From contig JAOTRX010000004.1 in NCBI GenBank assembly GCA_030247675.1, positions 178,910-242,909 of the forward strand: DNA of 64,000 bases, written 5' to 3'. A program made the position numbers and the translations under genes. This document shows positions 19,901 through 27,364 of the stretch, piece after piece. This DNA is from Desulforhopalus sp. (GTDB lineage Bacteria; Desulfobacterota; Desulfobulbia; Desulfobulbales; Desulfocapsaceae). Below the pieces are notes generated by a model, which saw only the letters and a program-made list of their open reading frames with translations, did not search any database and was not told the DNA's origin. Positions within the stretch are counted from its first letter, which is position 1; each line of letters opens with the position of its first letter.

Positions 19901-20342
19901 GTCGAAGCTCCATGATTTCTGTCGAAAATTTGAAAAGATAGATGAATTCATTAAGAAGAGTTCACGGGATAGGCGGAACCAGGAGCGCTTCGCCCTTGCC
20001 GGCCGGGCCAGCACGACCCTGCTTGATACCTCCGGCCAGAGCATCGGAGTCAGTGCCATGGCCGAATTGGCGGATATCTCCATTGGTGGACTTTCGTATA
20101 CCGTGCGGATTTCAAAAAAAGAAAATGCCCGGCTGCTTTTGGGCCGGAAGGTCCAGGTGAAGTTGCCAGCAGGGGAAAAATCCGGTGAATTTGTTCAAAT
20201 AATCGGCGATATTCTCGCGGTACGGAGTACCTATGCCGTGGAAAACGATTATTCGGTGCATGTTAGATTTGACAGCAAATTGAAGGATAGAAAGGTGCAG
20301 GAAATCATCAAAGCTGCCCATCGCGAAAATACGTCGAAATGA
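16968..20342 (+). CDS. HEAT-repeat / cNMP-binding-like / PilZ multidomain protein
   Basis: 1124 residues, predicted cytoplasmic, no signal peptide. The first 870 residues are almost entirely helical; HEAT-like repeats are clearest near 615-680 (HEDFRVQREAFLCLYRIAG and the next repeat). Residues about 880-990 are a cyclic-nucleotide-binding fold (SLFFINSGKVKLYF), but the phosphate cassette reads GEIFGAGAFFEASIWTISV, lacking the usual Glu and Arg, so cAMP/cGMP binding is doubtful. Residues 1001-1110 form a PilZ domain with RNQER at 1003-1007 and DISIGG at 1036-1041, both c-di-GMP-binding motifs. It is probably a c-di-GMP-responsive scaffold. The next gene starts 52 bp downstream and may be co-transcribed. 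Confidence 0.8.
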   Translation: MDHIVQQEKKINVLKALNNAIMTSRLYPPEAPQVATAIERGYKGLKLFLREQGSLLFSFAGDTPCLCGNPLDQEILDSFANLVIYRTLRLLGLPQLTIGLEMDRFAFGQIISVFNSPIEKVKKQGGGIPYITNLGLASYFPEELEEKPTVATTSEPVSTPPKSRKVVKIRPELLACLYGMDKKPALQEELKQLLATTDSAVDLLAAGVAHVLQDIQKKGGGIPSQLFPLMMRGAEAGSDEKERRPIALGLARLLSDSLREPTMAVLLSQEYPDGFGTMLYEGLLGFLSAEKMGTIVGLFRQQIDKARAVGGDTSPQMKLLDDSLQRLLNTGKGKQYLGLEKARALIHEGEAVRRKRRLESGINALLQGNLGSLKSEELAQYLPEAVIAKIDAKEEKDAETLLQRTAAFLGDGSENIGKTLLGSVVTLGENFAAKGNFAFIDSFLEPLLAIVRSTAIDEAIMERLVVFLHQVMQASWSRGDNKRGDAILALFYMIRSGQVDKSAAVKGIVGKIQDKGIQRAKFPALLAAILAAPLDEAAGYRLVLQGPVAVRFLVETLINTDGSADRIKIIDLLTTNNAFLVPIIHERLPEHMPWYGKRNLLKLLGETGAEADAEKVLPYFRHEDFRVQREAFLCLYRIAGKSRKKLLLAALADSSELIMIQVIAALAGICDQEVATELSNLLTANDNFSDKNRADIVLQILDTLGRCTCWEAFKGVEDFMRLKGTRAGKKLNDAVWTAAAKALETLEYDLQEARKRHQQAGQLRKNALKQAAKLSKGAGSQRITTGLPQEQMVRTLLAQGNKGGARDLLVQLIEKSARARNFFQAESLREWLVEIDPNAFGSIIQAAEIIDREKMAAIDKSHLEIWSALYECLTSEEFSAVYYGQKHTKYQGEEIIVSQGSLQTSLFFINSGKVKLYFEDKGKEVLVKTMGSGEIFGAGAFFEASIWTISVACVSPSDISVLKLDKLQEWSEEFPGLESKLHDFCRKFEKIDEFIKKSSRDRRNQERFALAGRASTTLLDTSGQSIGVSAMAELADISIGGLSYTVRISKKENARLLLGRKVQVKLPAGEKSGEFVQIIGDILAVRSTYAVENDYSVHVRFDSKLKDRKVQEIIKAAHRENTSK

Positions 20343-20394
20343 GCCGGAGCCATAATAAAAATCGTCATCGGCAGTGGCCGTTGCGGGGGATGGC

Positions 20395-22179
20395 ATGAGC
20401 AACGGTAATGATCTCGTTTCCCAGTTTTATCTGCGGCATCTTGGGGGAGAGTGGCAGGAAACCCTGACCGCCGACTGTCCTTTTTGCAAGGAGCATGGCT
20501 TTGCCGGTGGCCGGTTGGTGGTGTTTCTCAATCCGCAAAGTTTTTTTCACGGCTATTTCCGCTGCCAAAATCGCTGTGTTCCCGGTGGATTTCCCCTGTG
20601 GTTTGCCCGTCTTGCGGCGATTGCCCCAAACGAGGTGCCGGGATATGTTCCAGAGCAGGAGCTTGCCGGGGTGCAGCCGGAGTATCCGGTTGAAAATCTC
20701 AACGACGAGATATTTGCCTACAAAGACAGGATAACCGACGAGTTGTATAGCCAGTTTAAAGAGTGCGAAATTGGTCGGCCCGTTTTATCCGAGATGCGTG
20801 TCGGCTACAACGGCCGCTATCTGGTGTATCCCTACTTTCAGGAAGACGGCAACTGTTACTCCGCCCGCTGTGTCCATCCCGACCGGGCGGAGGACTTCTT
20901 CTGGCACGGCAATCAGGATTTCAGCCGTGAACCTTTTACTCTCTACAATGTCGAAGAGATTATGCGCTGTGAAAACGGCGCACTGTTTCTCTGCGAGGGT
21001 GAAGAGAACCTCCTCACTCTGAAGAATCTCGGTTTTCCCGGGGTGGCGGTGCCCCATTACACCGCTCTCGAAAAACTGTCGGCCAGGCTTTTTGCTAAGG
21101 TGAAGACCCTCTTTATCGCCATCGGCAACACCCTTGAATCGGAAAATGCCGCGCGCAATCTTGCCTCGCGGGTCGGGTATAAGGCGCGGATACTTACCTG
21201 GCAGCCAAACGCCCCCAAGCACTACACCCTGCGCCGGTTGGCCAAGGATGCCGGCAAGGCCTTTGCCGGCAAGGTCAGCGAGATGGTGCGACAATCCCGC
21301 GCCTTTTCACCCTTTGCCACGCCGCAGCGGGAATATCAGGTGTTCTTGCAGACCCTTTCCCAGGAACAGGGCGACGAATACCAAAATCTTACCTCCGGCT
21401 TTCCTCTCCTTGACGCGGCCGTTGGCGGGGTGCACGGCCTGAATGTCATCGGCGGGGCACCGAAGGTCGGCAAGTCGACCTTTGTAATCCAGATTGCCTC
21501 GGGGATGGCCTTGAGGAAAATCCCGGTGCTGTATTACGATTTTGAAAATGGCAGGCAGAAACTTTACCAGCGGACCCTTAGCCGCCTGTCCCGCCTGTCA
21601 AGCGATCAACTGCGTAGCGGTACAGGTTCGGAGGATGAAAAACGCCGGGCCCTGGCTGCAACTAAAAATCTTGAGAAAATGCTTTTCTTCTGGCGGGTTA
21701 TCAATGATCGTAAGGTGACGCCCGAATTGATGCGCAAGCACATCGACTTTATCCGCCACGAAACGCGCAGCGAATACACCGTGGTGGTCATCGACAGTCT
21801 GCATAAGCTTCCCTTCAACGAGTTTAGCGAACGGCGTACCGGCATCGATGCCTGGCTGCGGCAGATGGAGTCGATGCGCGACGACCTGCATGTTTCTTTT
21901 CTGGTCATATCGGAACTGTCGCGGGGTGCCGCCGATTCCTACCGGGAAGAACCCCATCTTGGGGTCTTCAAGGGTTCCGGCGATATCGAATACAGCGCCG
22001 ACAACGCCATGGTGCTGTACCCGGATATGTCGGCCAACGGCGGTTCAGCCGGGCAGGGGATGCAAAGCACCCTCTGGCTGGTGGCAAGCCGGGAGCACAG
22101 TCCCGGGCGGGTCGCCGGTTACCGGCAGGACTACCCCTATTGGGGCTTTACCGAACATCCCCTCGCTGACCCATTGTAG
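20395..22179 (+). CDS. Zinc-ribbon / TOPRIM-like / RecA-fold ATPase (primase-helicase-like)
   Basis: 594 residues from the ATG at 20395 (GGGGGA upstream); a GTG at 20374 is the alternative. Residues 28-61 hold a zinc ribbon (C28, C31, C57, C61). A TOPRIM-like segment follows, with the catalytic-type Glu in CEGEENLL at 200-207, but the metal-binding DxD is replaced by IGNTLES near 243. Residues about 330-594 are a DnaB/RecA-like ATPase: Walker A GGAPKVGKST at 353-362 and Walker B VVVIDSLHKL. The order resembles phage T7 gp4 and Twinkle primase-helicases, yet no phage gene is near. Its role, whether replication, repair or a non-DNA ATPase, is unknown. It lies downstream of the PilZ protein gene. 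Confidence 0.75.
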   Translation: MSNGNDLVSQFYLRHLGGEWQETLTADCPFCKEHGFAGGRLVVFLNPQSFFHGYFRCQNRCVPGGFPLWFARLAAIAPNEVPGYVPEQELAGVQPEYPVENLNDEIFAYKDRITDELYSQFKECEIGRPVLSEMRVGYNGRYLVYPYFQEDGNCYSARCVHPDRAEDFFWHGNQDFSREPFTLYNVEEIMRCENGALFLCEGEENLLTLKNLGFPGVAVPHYTALEKLSARLFAKVKTLFIAIGNTLESENAARNLASRVGYKARILTWQPNAPKHYTLRRLAKDAGKAFAGKVSEMVRQSRAFSPFATPQREYQVFLQTLSQEQGDEYQNLTSGFPLLDAAVGGVHGLNVIGGAPKVGKSTFVIQIASGMALRKIPVLYYDFENGRQKLYQRTLSRLSRLSSDQLRSGTGSEDEKRRALAATKNLEKMLFFWRVINDRKVTPELMRKHIDFIRHETRSEYTVVVIDSLHKLPFNEFSERRTGIDAWLRQMESMRDDLHVSFLVISELSRGAADSYREEPHLGVFKGSGDIEYSADNAMVLYPDMSANGGSAGQGMQSTLWLVASREHSPGRVAGYRQDYPYWGFTEHPLADPL

Positions 22180-22197
22180 ACCTCCTCAGGCCATTTC

Positions 22198-23520
22198 CTA
22201 CAAGCCGACACTTTCCTGCCACCGCCCAAGGCTTGCCAGCGCCCGCTGCGAGCGCTCCTGGCCGCGTACCTTTTTGTTGACCTTACCTTCCCAGCTGGGA
22301 AAGAGCCCGAAATTGATATTCGACGGCTGAAACCGTTTCGGATCGCTTTCGGTGAGATGCCGGATCAGCGCGCCCAGGGCGGTGTCCGGCGGAGGCACCA
22401 CCGGTCCATGACCGCTGACCATGCGGGCGGCATTGATCCCGGCGAGGAGGCCCATTGCTGCTGATTCAACATAGCCTTCAACGCCTGAGAGCTGGCCGGC
22501 AAGCAGCAGATCGGGCCTGGCGATGAATTGCAGGGTCGGCTGGAGAAGCTCCGGCGACATGACAAAGGTGTTGCGGTGGATTGATCCCAACCGGGCAAAT
22601 TCGGCGTGTTCCATCCCCGGAATGAGGCGGAAGATGCGTTTTTGTTCCGGGTAGGTCAGCTTTGTCTGAAAGCCCACCATGTTATAGGTGGTGCCCTGGC
22701 GATTTTCCTTGCGCAGCTGGACAACGGCGTACGGATCCCGGCCGGTTCTCGGATCGGCGAGGCCGACTGGTTTCATCGGTCCAAAGCGCAGGGTGTCGTC
22801 GCCCCGCGAGCGGATGACCTCAACCGGCAGGCAGCCTTCAAAATACTTGATGTCCTCAAAGCCCTTGAGGGGCATATACTCGGCATTTGCCAGCTCAGTG
22901 ATGAAACGATGATACTCCTCCCGGTTCATCGGACAGTTCAGGTAGTCGCCCGGGCCGTCATCGTAGCGCGATTTACAATAGACGATATTCATGTCGAGTG
23001 ACTCGGCGTAAACGATCGGGGCAATGGCGTCGTAAAAGGCCAGCCGCTCCTTGCCGGTAAGGTTGGCCAGGGCCTCGGCGAGGGGTTCGGAGGTAAGGGG
23101 GCCGGTGGCGAGGATTGTGGGATTGTTGTCTGGTGGCGGAATGGTCTCCACCTCCTCGCGGACGATTTCAATCAGAGGATGTCTGGCAAGCAGAGCAGTG
23201 ATCCGGGCGGCGAACTGTTCGCGATCAACCGCCAGGGCCATGCCCGCCGGCACCTCGGTTTCCTGCGCCTCTGCCATGATCAGGGAATTGCAGCGGCGCA
23301 TCTCTTCTTTCAGGAGGCCAACCGCCGAGGTGGGGTCATTGGATCTGAAGGAGTTGCTGCACACCAGCTCGGCGAGATCGGGCGATTGGTGGGCAGGGCT
23401 GTAGCGGTGCGGCTTCATGTCGATGAGGCGGACCTTTAGGCCACGGCTGACGACCTGCCAGGCCGCTTCACAACCGGCCAGGCCACCACCAATTATTGTA
23501 ACTATTTGTTTTTCTGTCAT
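22198..23520 (-). CDS. trmFO: Methylenetetrahydrofolate-tRNA-(uracil-5-)-methyltransferase TrmFO
   Basis: 440 residues, the family's usual length. The FAD-binding loop [11 protein letters not shown] is at the N-terminus, followed by the family motifs [19 protein letters not shown] and [20 protein letters not shown]. Later motifs include [19 protein letters not shown] and [13 protein letters not shown]. The enzyme uses FAD and methylenetetrahydrofolate to make 5-methyluridine at position 54 of tRNA, replacing the SAM-dependent TrmA of enterics. It is convergent with the ATPase gene, with 18 bp between stops. Confidence 0.95.
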   Translation of the reverse strand: MTEKQIVTIIGGGLAGCEAAWQVVSRGLKVRLIDMKPHRYSPAHQSPDLAELVCSNSFRSNDPTSAVGLLKEEMRRCNSLIMAEAQETEVPAGMALAVDREQFAARITALLARHPLIEIVREEVETIPPPDNNPTILATGPLTSEPLAEALANLTGKERLAFYDAIAPIVYAESLDMNIVYCKSRYDDGPGDYLNCPMNREEYHRFITELANAEYMPLKGFEDIKYFEGCLPVEVIRSRGDDTLRFGPMKPVGLADPRTGRDPYAVVQLRKENRQGTTYNMVGFQTKLTYPEQKRIFRLIPGMEHAEFARLGSIHRNTFVMSPELLQPTLQFIARPDLLLAGQLSGVEGYVESAAMGLLAGINAARMVSGHGPVVPPPDTALGALIRHLTESDPKRFQPSNINFGLFPSWEGKVNKKVRGQERSQRALASLGRWQESVGL

Positions 23521-23595
23521 ACTGTTGTGTTCCTGTTAGCTTTCTGCCAGGGGTGTCGAAAAAAACCGCGACAGGCATATGATTGATACTCTCAT

Positions 23596-24474
23596 TTATT
23601 GGGCTTGGGCCCGCGACCCGAGCACCATATCATAAAAAACCTGGGCTGCCCGTGAAAGATTGCGCTTGGCGTGGACAACCACCCCCAATTGGCGATGGAA
23701 TGTCACTCCGGGAAGGTCAATGCACGCGAGGCTAGGGTTGAGCATGCTAAGCGGCAGGACGCTCCAGCCCAGGCCAACCGAAACCAGCATGCGAATGCTC
23801 TCCAGGTAGTTGGTTTCAAGACCGATTTTCAGGGTGAAGCCCAGGTTCTTGAAAGGTCTTTCGATCAGGTGGCGGGTGATGGTGCTGGTTTCGGGCAAGA
23901 TTGCCGGATATTTCTCCAATTCCCGGCAATCACCAGTCATACCGACCAGCGGATGCTCCCTGCTTACCATGATCATCAAGGGGTCATCCCAGATCTTCTG
24001 AAGAACCAGCTTCTCGACGGCGGCTTCCGGGAGGGTCACCACTGCCAGCTCGCAGTCGCCGGCCGCCACCGCCGCACAGGCTGTTTCCGAGTCGAGGAAG
24101 CGGAGGGCACATTCGACCTGTGGGTATTGTAGACTGTAATCGCGAAGGATATTCGGCAGACGGTGCAGACCGATATGGTGACTGGTGGCCATCTGCAGCA
24201 CCCCGCCGACCTCGGTCGCCAGGTCGGCGATCAGGCGTCTGCCGTCAGCCATTTCCTGGAGGATATGCCGGGCCTTGGGCAGAAGTGCCCGTCCGGCCTC
24301 GGTGAGCAGTATACGTTTACCGAGTCTTTCAAAGAGCCGTGCCGTCAGCTCATCCTCCAGCGCGGCAACTCGCTTGCTGATCGCCGGCTGGGTAAGAAAC
24401 AACCGATCTGCCGCCAGGGAAAACGACCCGGTGTCGGCTACGGCCAGAAAGGCTTGCAGGGTATTGGTATCCAT
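23596..24474 (-). CDS. LysR-family transcriptional regulator
   Basis: 292 residues. The N-terminal winged helix-turn-helix is typical (LQAFLAVADTGSFSLAADRL, then TQPAISKRVAALE), followed by a linker helix and a periplasmic-binding-like effector domain. It is transcribed divergently from leuC with 146 bp between start codons. That arrangement, and a dyad in the gap, suggest it controls leuCD and itself. The effector may be a branched-chain pathway intermediate, but that is inference. It lies 75 bp upstream of trmFO on the same strand. Confidence 0.9.
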   Translation of the reverse strand: MDTNTLQAFLAVADTGSFSLAADRLFLTQPAISKRVAALEDELTARLFERLGKRILLTEAGRALLPKARHILQEMADGRRLIADLATEVGGVLQMATSHHIGLHRLPNILRDYSLQYPQVECALRFLDSETACAAVAAGDCELAVVTLPEAAVEKLVLQKIWDDPLMIMVSREHPLVGMTGDCRELEKYPAILPETSTITRHLIERPFKNLGFTLKIGLETNYLESIRMLVSVGLGWSVLPLSMLNPSLACIDLPGVTFHRQLGVVVHAKRNLSRAAQVFYDMVLGSRAQAQ

Positions 24475-24506
24475 GTGGCTATTCTACAGCGGAATGGAAA
24501 ACATGA

Positions 24507-24546
24507 AAATAATGAATTTGAGTTATTTAAACGAAAGGTCTATGCT
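24507..24546 (+). promoter_or_regulatory. Candidate leuC promoter with overlapping LysR-type operator
   Basis: A perfect dyad AAATAA-N10-TTATTT spans 24507-24528 and contains a T-N11-A element (24513-24525). It overlaps a candidate sigma-70 promoter: -35 TTGAGT at 24518-24523 and -10 TATGCT at 24541-24546, 17-bp spacing, about 75 bp before the leuC start. This geometry fits regulation by the divergent LysR gene. Confidence 0.5.
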
Positions 24547-24620
24547 CAGTTTCAACAGCAGACAATGATTTTTATGGTAAAGACCTCGGCAATTGACCGG
24601 CATTAACAAGGAGGATTCTA

Positions 24621-26030
24621 ATGGCTCAAAATCTCTACGACAAACTCTGGGACGCGCATGTGGTGCGCGACAACGGCGATGGCACCTGTCTCTTGTATAT
24701 TGACCGGCATCTGGTGCATGAGGTTACCTCGCCCCAGGCCTTTGAGGGACTGCGTTTGGCCGGCCGGCAGCCCTGGCGGCGGCAAAGCATTCTGGCGGTG
24801 GCCGACCACAATGTCCCCACCACCGACCGGAGCGGGGGGATTGCCGACCCGGCCTCGCGTCTGCAGGTGCAAACCCTGGACGATAATTGTAGATCTCTGG
24901 GAATAACCCAATTCAAACTTGCCGACATCAGGCAGGGGATAGTGCATGTCATTGGGCCGGAGCAGGGGGCAATCCTCCCCGGGATGACGGTGGTCTGCGG
25001 TGATTCCCATACTGCAACGCACGGCGCCTTTGCGGCACTGGCTTTTGGCATTGGAACCTCCGAGGTGGAGCATGTCCTCGCCACCCAGTGCCTGGTGCAA
25101 AAAAAGTCCAGGTCGATGCTGGTGAGGCTCAACGGGCAGGCAGGACCGGGGGTGACCGCGAAAGATATGATCCTGGCGATTATCGGACAAATCGGTACAG
25201 CCGGGGCCACCGGTTGTGTCATCGAATTCGCAGGACAAGCCATCCGTGCCCTGAGTATGGAGGGGCGAATGACCGTCTGCAATATGGCCATTGAGGCCGG
25301 AGCGCGGGCGGGATTGATCGCCGCCGACGACAAGACGGTGGCCTATGTGCAAAATCGCCCCTTTGCCCCTCGTGGTGAAATCATGGAGAAGGCGGTTGTC
25401 GCCTGGAGCGAACTGCACAGCGATACCGACGCGGTCTTTGACCGGGTTGTCACGATCGACGTCGCATCTCTTGCACCCATGGTCAGCTGGGGGACATCGC
25501 CGGAAATGGTCGCACCGATTGATGCCGCCGTACCTGATCCACGGGACGAAAAGGATGCGGTGAAGGCAGAAGGAATGCGCCGGGCCCTCATGTATATGGA
25601 TCTGGTCCCCGGTACAGCCCTCACCGAGATTCAGCTCGATAAGGTCTTTATCGGTTCATGCACCAATGGCCGCATTGAGGATTTGCGTGCAGCCGCCGCG
25701 GTGATCCATGGCCGCAAGGTGGCCAAAACCATCAAATTGGCCTTGGTGGTGCCCGGTTCCGGACTGGTGAAACGGCAGGCCGAGGCGGAGGGCCTTGATC
25801 AGGTATTTCGCGCCGCCGGGTTTGAGTGGCGTGAGCCGGGTTGCTCAATGTGTCTGGCGATGAATGACGATCGTCTTGCCCCCGGCGAGCGCTGCGCCGC
25901 CACCTCAAACCGTAATTTTGAAGGTCGGCAGGGGCAGGGCGGCCGGACCCATCTGGTCAGTCCGGCCATGGCCGCTGCGGCAGCCATTGCCGGGCACTTT
26001 GTCGATGTACGAAGGGAAGCATGGTCCTGA
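24621..26030 (+). CDS. leuC: 3-isopropylmalate dehydratase, large subunit
   Basis: 469 residues with a strong AGGAGG site before the ATG. The N-terminus ([12 protein letters not shown]) and the iron-sulfur cysteines, one in GSCTNG near 348 and two in CSMC at 408 and 411, are those of proteobacterial-type LeuC. With LeuD it isomerises 2-isopropylmalate to 3-isopropylmalate through a [4Fe-4S] cluster in leucine biosynthesis. leuD follows after 55 bp; leuA and leuB are not in the window. Divergent LysR gene upstream. Confidence 0.96.
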   Translation: MAQNLYDKLWDAHVVRDNGDGTCLLYIDRHLVHEVTSPQAFEGLRLAGRQPWRRQSILAVADHNVPTTDRSGGIADPASRLQVQTLDDNCRSLGITQFKLADIRQGIVHVIGPEQGAILPGMTVVCGDSHTATHGAFAALAFGIGTSEVEHVLATQCLVQKKSRSMLVRLNGQAGPGVTAKDMILAIIGQIGTAGATGCVIEFAGQAIRALSMEGRMTVCNMAIEAGARAGLIAADDKTVAYVQNRPFAPRGEIMEKAVVAWSELHSDTDAVFDRVVTIDVASLAPMVSWGTSPEMVAPIDAAVPDPRDEKDAVKAEGMRRALMYMDLVPGTALTEIQLDKVFIGSCTNGRIEDLRAAAAVIHGRKVAKTIKLALVVPGSGLVKRQAEAEGLDQVFRAAGFEWREPGCSMCLAMNDDRLAPGERCAATSNRNFEGRQGQGGRTHLVSPAMAAAAAIAGHFVDVRREAWS

Positions 26031-26085
26031 TACGCCAAAATACTGCCCGGTACCCATAGCAAATGAATCAATAAAAGGTGAAAAT

Positions 26086-26721
26086 ATGCAAGCATTTACC
26101 CAACTCTCCGGCCTTGTATTGCCGATTGACCGTGCCAACGTCGATACCGATGCAATCATCCCCAAACAGTATCTCAAATCCATCCATCGCACCGGCTTTG
26201 GTGCTAATCTCTTTGACGATTGGCGCTACCTCGACCCAGGTGAGCCCTACATGGATCACGGCAAACGGCGGATCAACACCGGTTTTCTTCTCAACGATGC
26301 GCGCTACCAAAACGCTCAGATCCTTCTTACCCGGGAAAATTTCGGCTGTGGATCGTCCCGCGAACATGCGGTCTGGGCCTTGGTTGACTTCGGCATCCGG
26401 GTGGTCATTGCCCCGAGCTTTGCCGATATCTTTTTGACCAATACCGTCAATAACGGCTTGCTGGCGATTAGTCTTGAGCCCTCACTGATTGACAGGCTGT
26501 TTGCCGAGGTCTCTACGAATCCCGGGTACCGGCTGACCGTCGACCTTGAAGCGCAAAACATCGGCACTCCGAGTGGTGAGAGCATCGCCTTTGCAATCGA
26601 GGGGTTTCGCCGTCACCGGTTGTTGCAGGGCCTTGATGATATCGGCCTGACCCTGCTCCATGCTGAAGAGATACGAACCTATGAAAAGAACTGGGCCAAG
26701 GCTGCTCCCTGGCTCTTCTAA
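26086..26721 (+). CDS. leuD: 3-isopropylmalate dehydratase, small subunit
   Basis: 211 residues. The ATG at 26086 has an AAGGTG site and gives the standard start (LVLPIDRANVDTDAIIPKQ); an open extension to 25864 overlaps leuC in another frame and is not used. The catalytic-domain motif FGCGSSREHAVWAL is present. It pairs with LeuC in the same operon. A decayed copy of its 3' third is found 4.7 kb downstream at 31411-31575, on the same strand, beyond the inserted-looking sensory operon. Confidence 0.96.
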   Translation: MQAFTQLSGLVLPIDRANVDTDAIIPKQYLKSIHRTGFGANLFDDWRYLDPGEPYMDHGKRRINTGFLLNDARYQNAQILLTRENFGCGSSREHAVWALVDFGIRVVIAPSFADIFLTNTVNNGLLAISLEPSLIDRLFAEVSTNPGYRLTVDLEAQNIGTPSGESIAFAIEGFRRHRLLQGLDDIGLTLLHAEEIRTYEKNWAKAAPWLF

Positions 26722-26758
26722 TACAAAAGATCGAAAAGGCCCTTGAGAGACGGCATGC

Positions 26759-27364
26759 TCATTTGCCATCGTCATTCAGATCCGAATAAAACTTACTCAC
26801 ACAATCAGGACACACAGAATGGCTGAACTGAGCATCGGAGTGGTCTGTTATATATGCTTCAAGTTGATCCCAGGCCTGGTTATCGTTACGGATTTTATGG
26901 CAATGCATGCAGATCGGTATAATCCCCTGGAGCAGTTTCACGTGTTTCAGGGCCTCTTCCAAATCCTCAACCTTCCGGGCAAGGGTTTCCTGAACCTGAA
27001 CCATGCGCTCAGCAGCCCGGACCCTGGCTTTGAGTTCATTGGCATCAAAGGGTTTGGTGATGTAATCATCGGCCCCGGCATCAAGTCCCTGAACAATTTC
27101 TTCCTTGGAGCCTCTTCCCGTGAGCAAAATCGTATGGATGGGAGCAGAAAGATCCATTTTTTTAATTTGTCGGCAGACTTCCAGGCCGTCCAGTCCCGGC
27201 ATTTCCCAGTCGAGAATTACCGCCTGGGGCCTGTCGGCTGTCTGGAGCTGCTTCAATGCTTCGAAACCATCTGAGGCAATAAGGACGTCATGCCCCCATT
27301 TGACAAGGATCCCTTTAAGCATGAGGCGGGAGGTCAGATCATCTTCAACAATGAGAATTTTCAC
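26759..27364 (-). CDS. Response regulator with zinc-finger-like C-terminal tail
   Basis: 201 residues. Residues 1-120 are a receiver domain with acidic pocket E7/D8/D9, phospho-acceptor D52 ([10 protein letters not shown]) and K104. A short coiled linker follows (about 120-145). The C-terminal 55 residues have no DNA-binding or enzymatic domain; instead they hold C152-x2-C155 (CMHCHKIR) and C185-x2-C188 (CPDC), a plausible metal site. The gene overlaps the hybrid kinase gene by 4 bp and is the last gene of the sensory operon, so it is the likely phosphorelay output. How it acts downstream is unknown; protein-protein signalling is more likely than transcriptional control. Confidence 0.85.
   Translation of the reverse strand: MKILIVEDDLTSRLMLKGILVKWGHDVLIASDGFEALKQLQTADRPQAVILDWEMPGLDGLEVCRQIKKMDLSAPIHTILLTGRGSKEEIVQGLDAGADDYITKPFDANELKARVRAAERMVQVQETLARKVEDLEEALKHVKLLQGIIPICMHCHKIRNDNQAWDQLEAYITDHSDAQFSHSVCPDCVSKFYSDLNDDGK

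Noticed and set aside
19605..19940. cNMP-like domain of the PilZ protein as a functional cAMP sensor
   Set aside because: The phosphate-binding cassette lacks the Glu and Arg that contact cyclic nucleotides.
25864..26085. 5' extension of leuD overlapping leuC
   Set aside because: It is the wrong frame of leuC; the ATG at 26086 has the ribosome-binding site and conserved N-terminus.
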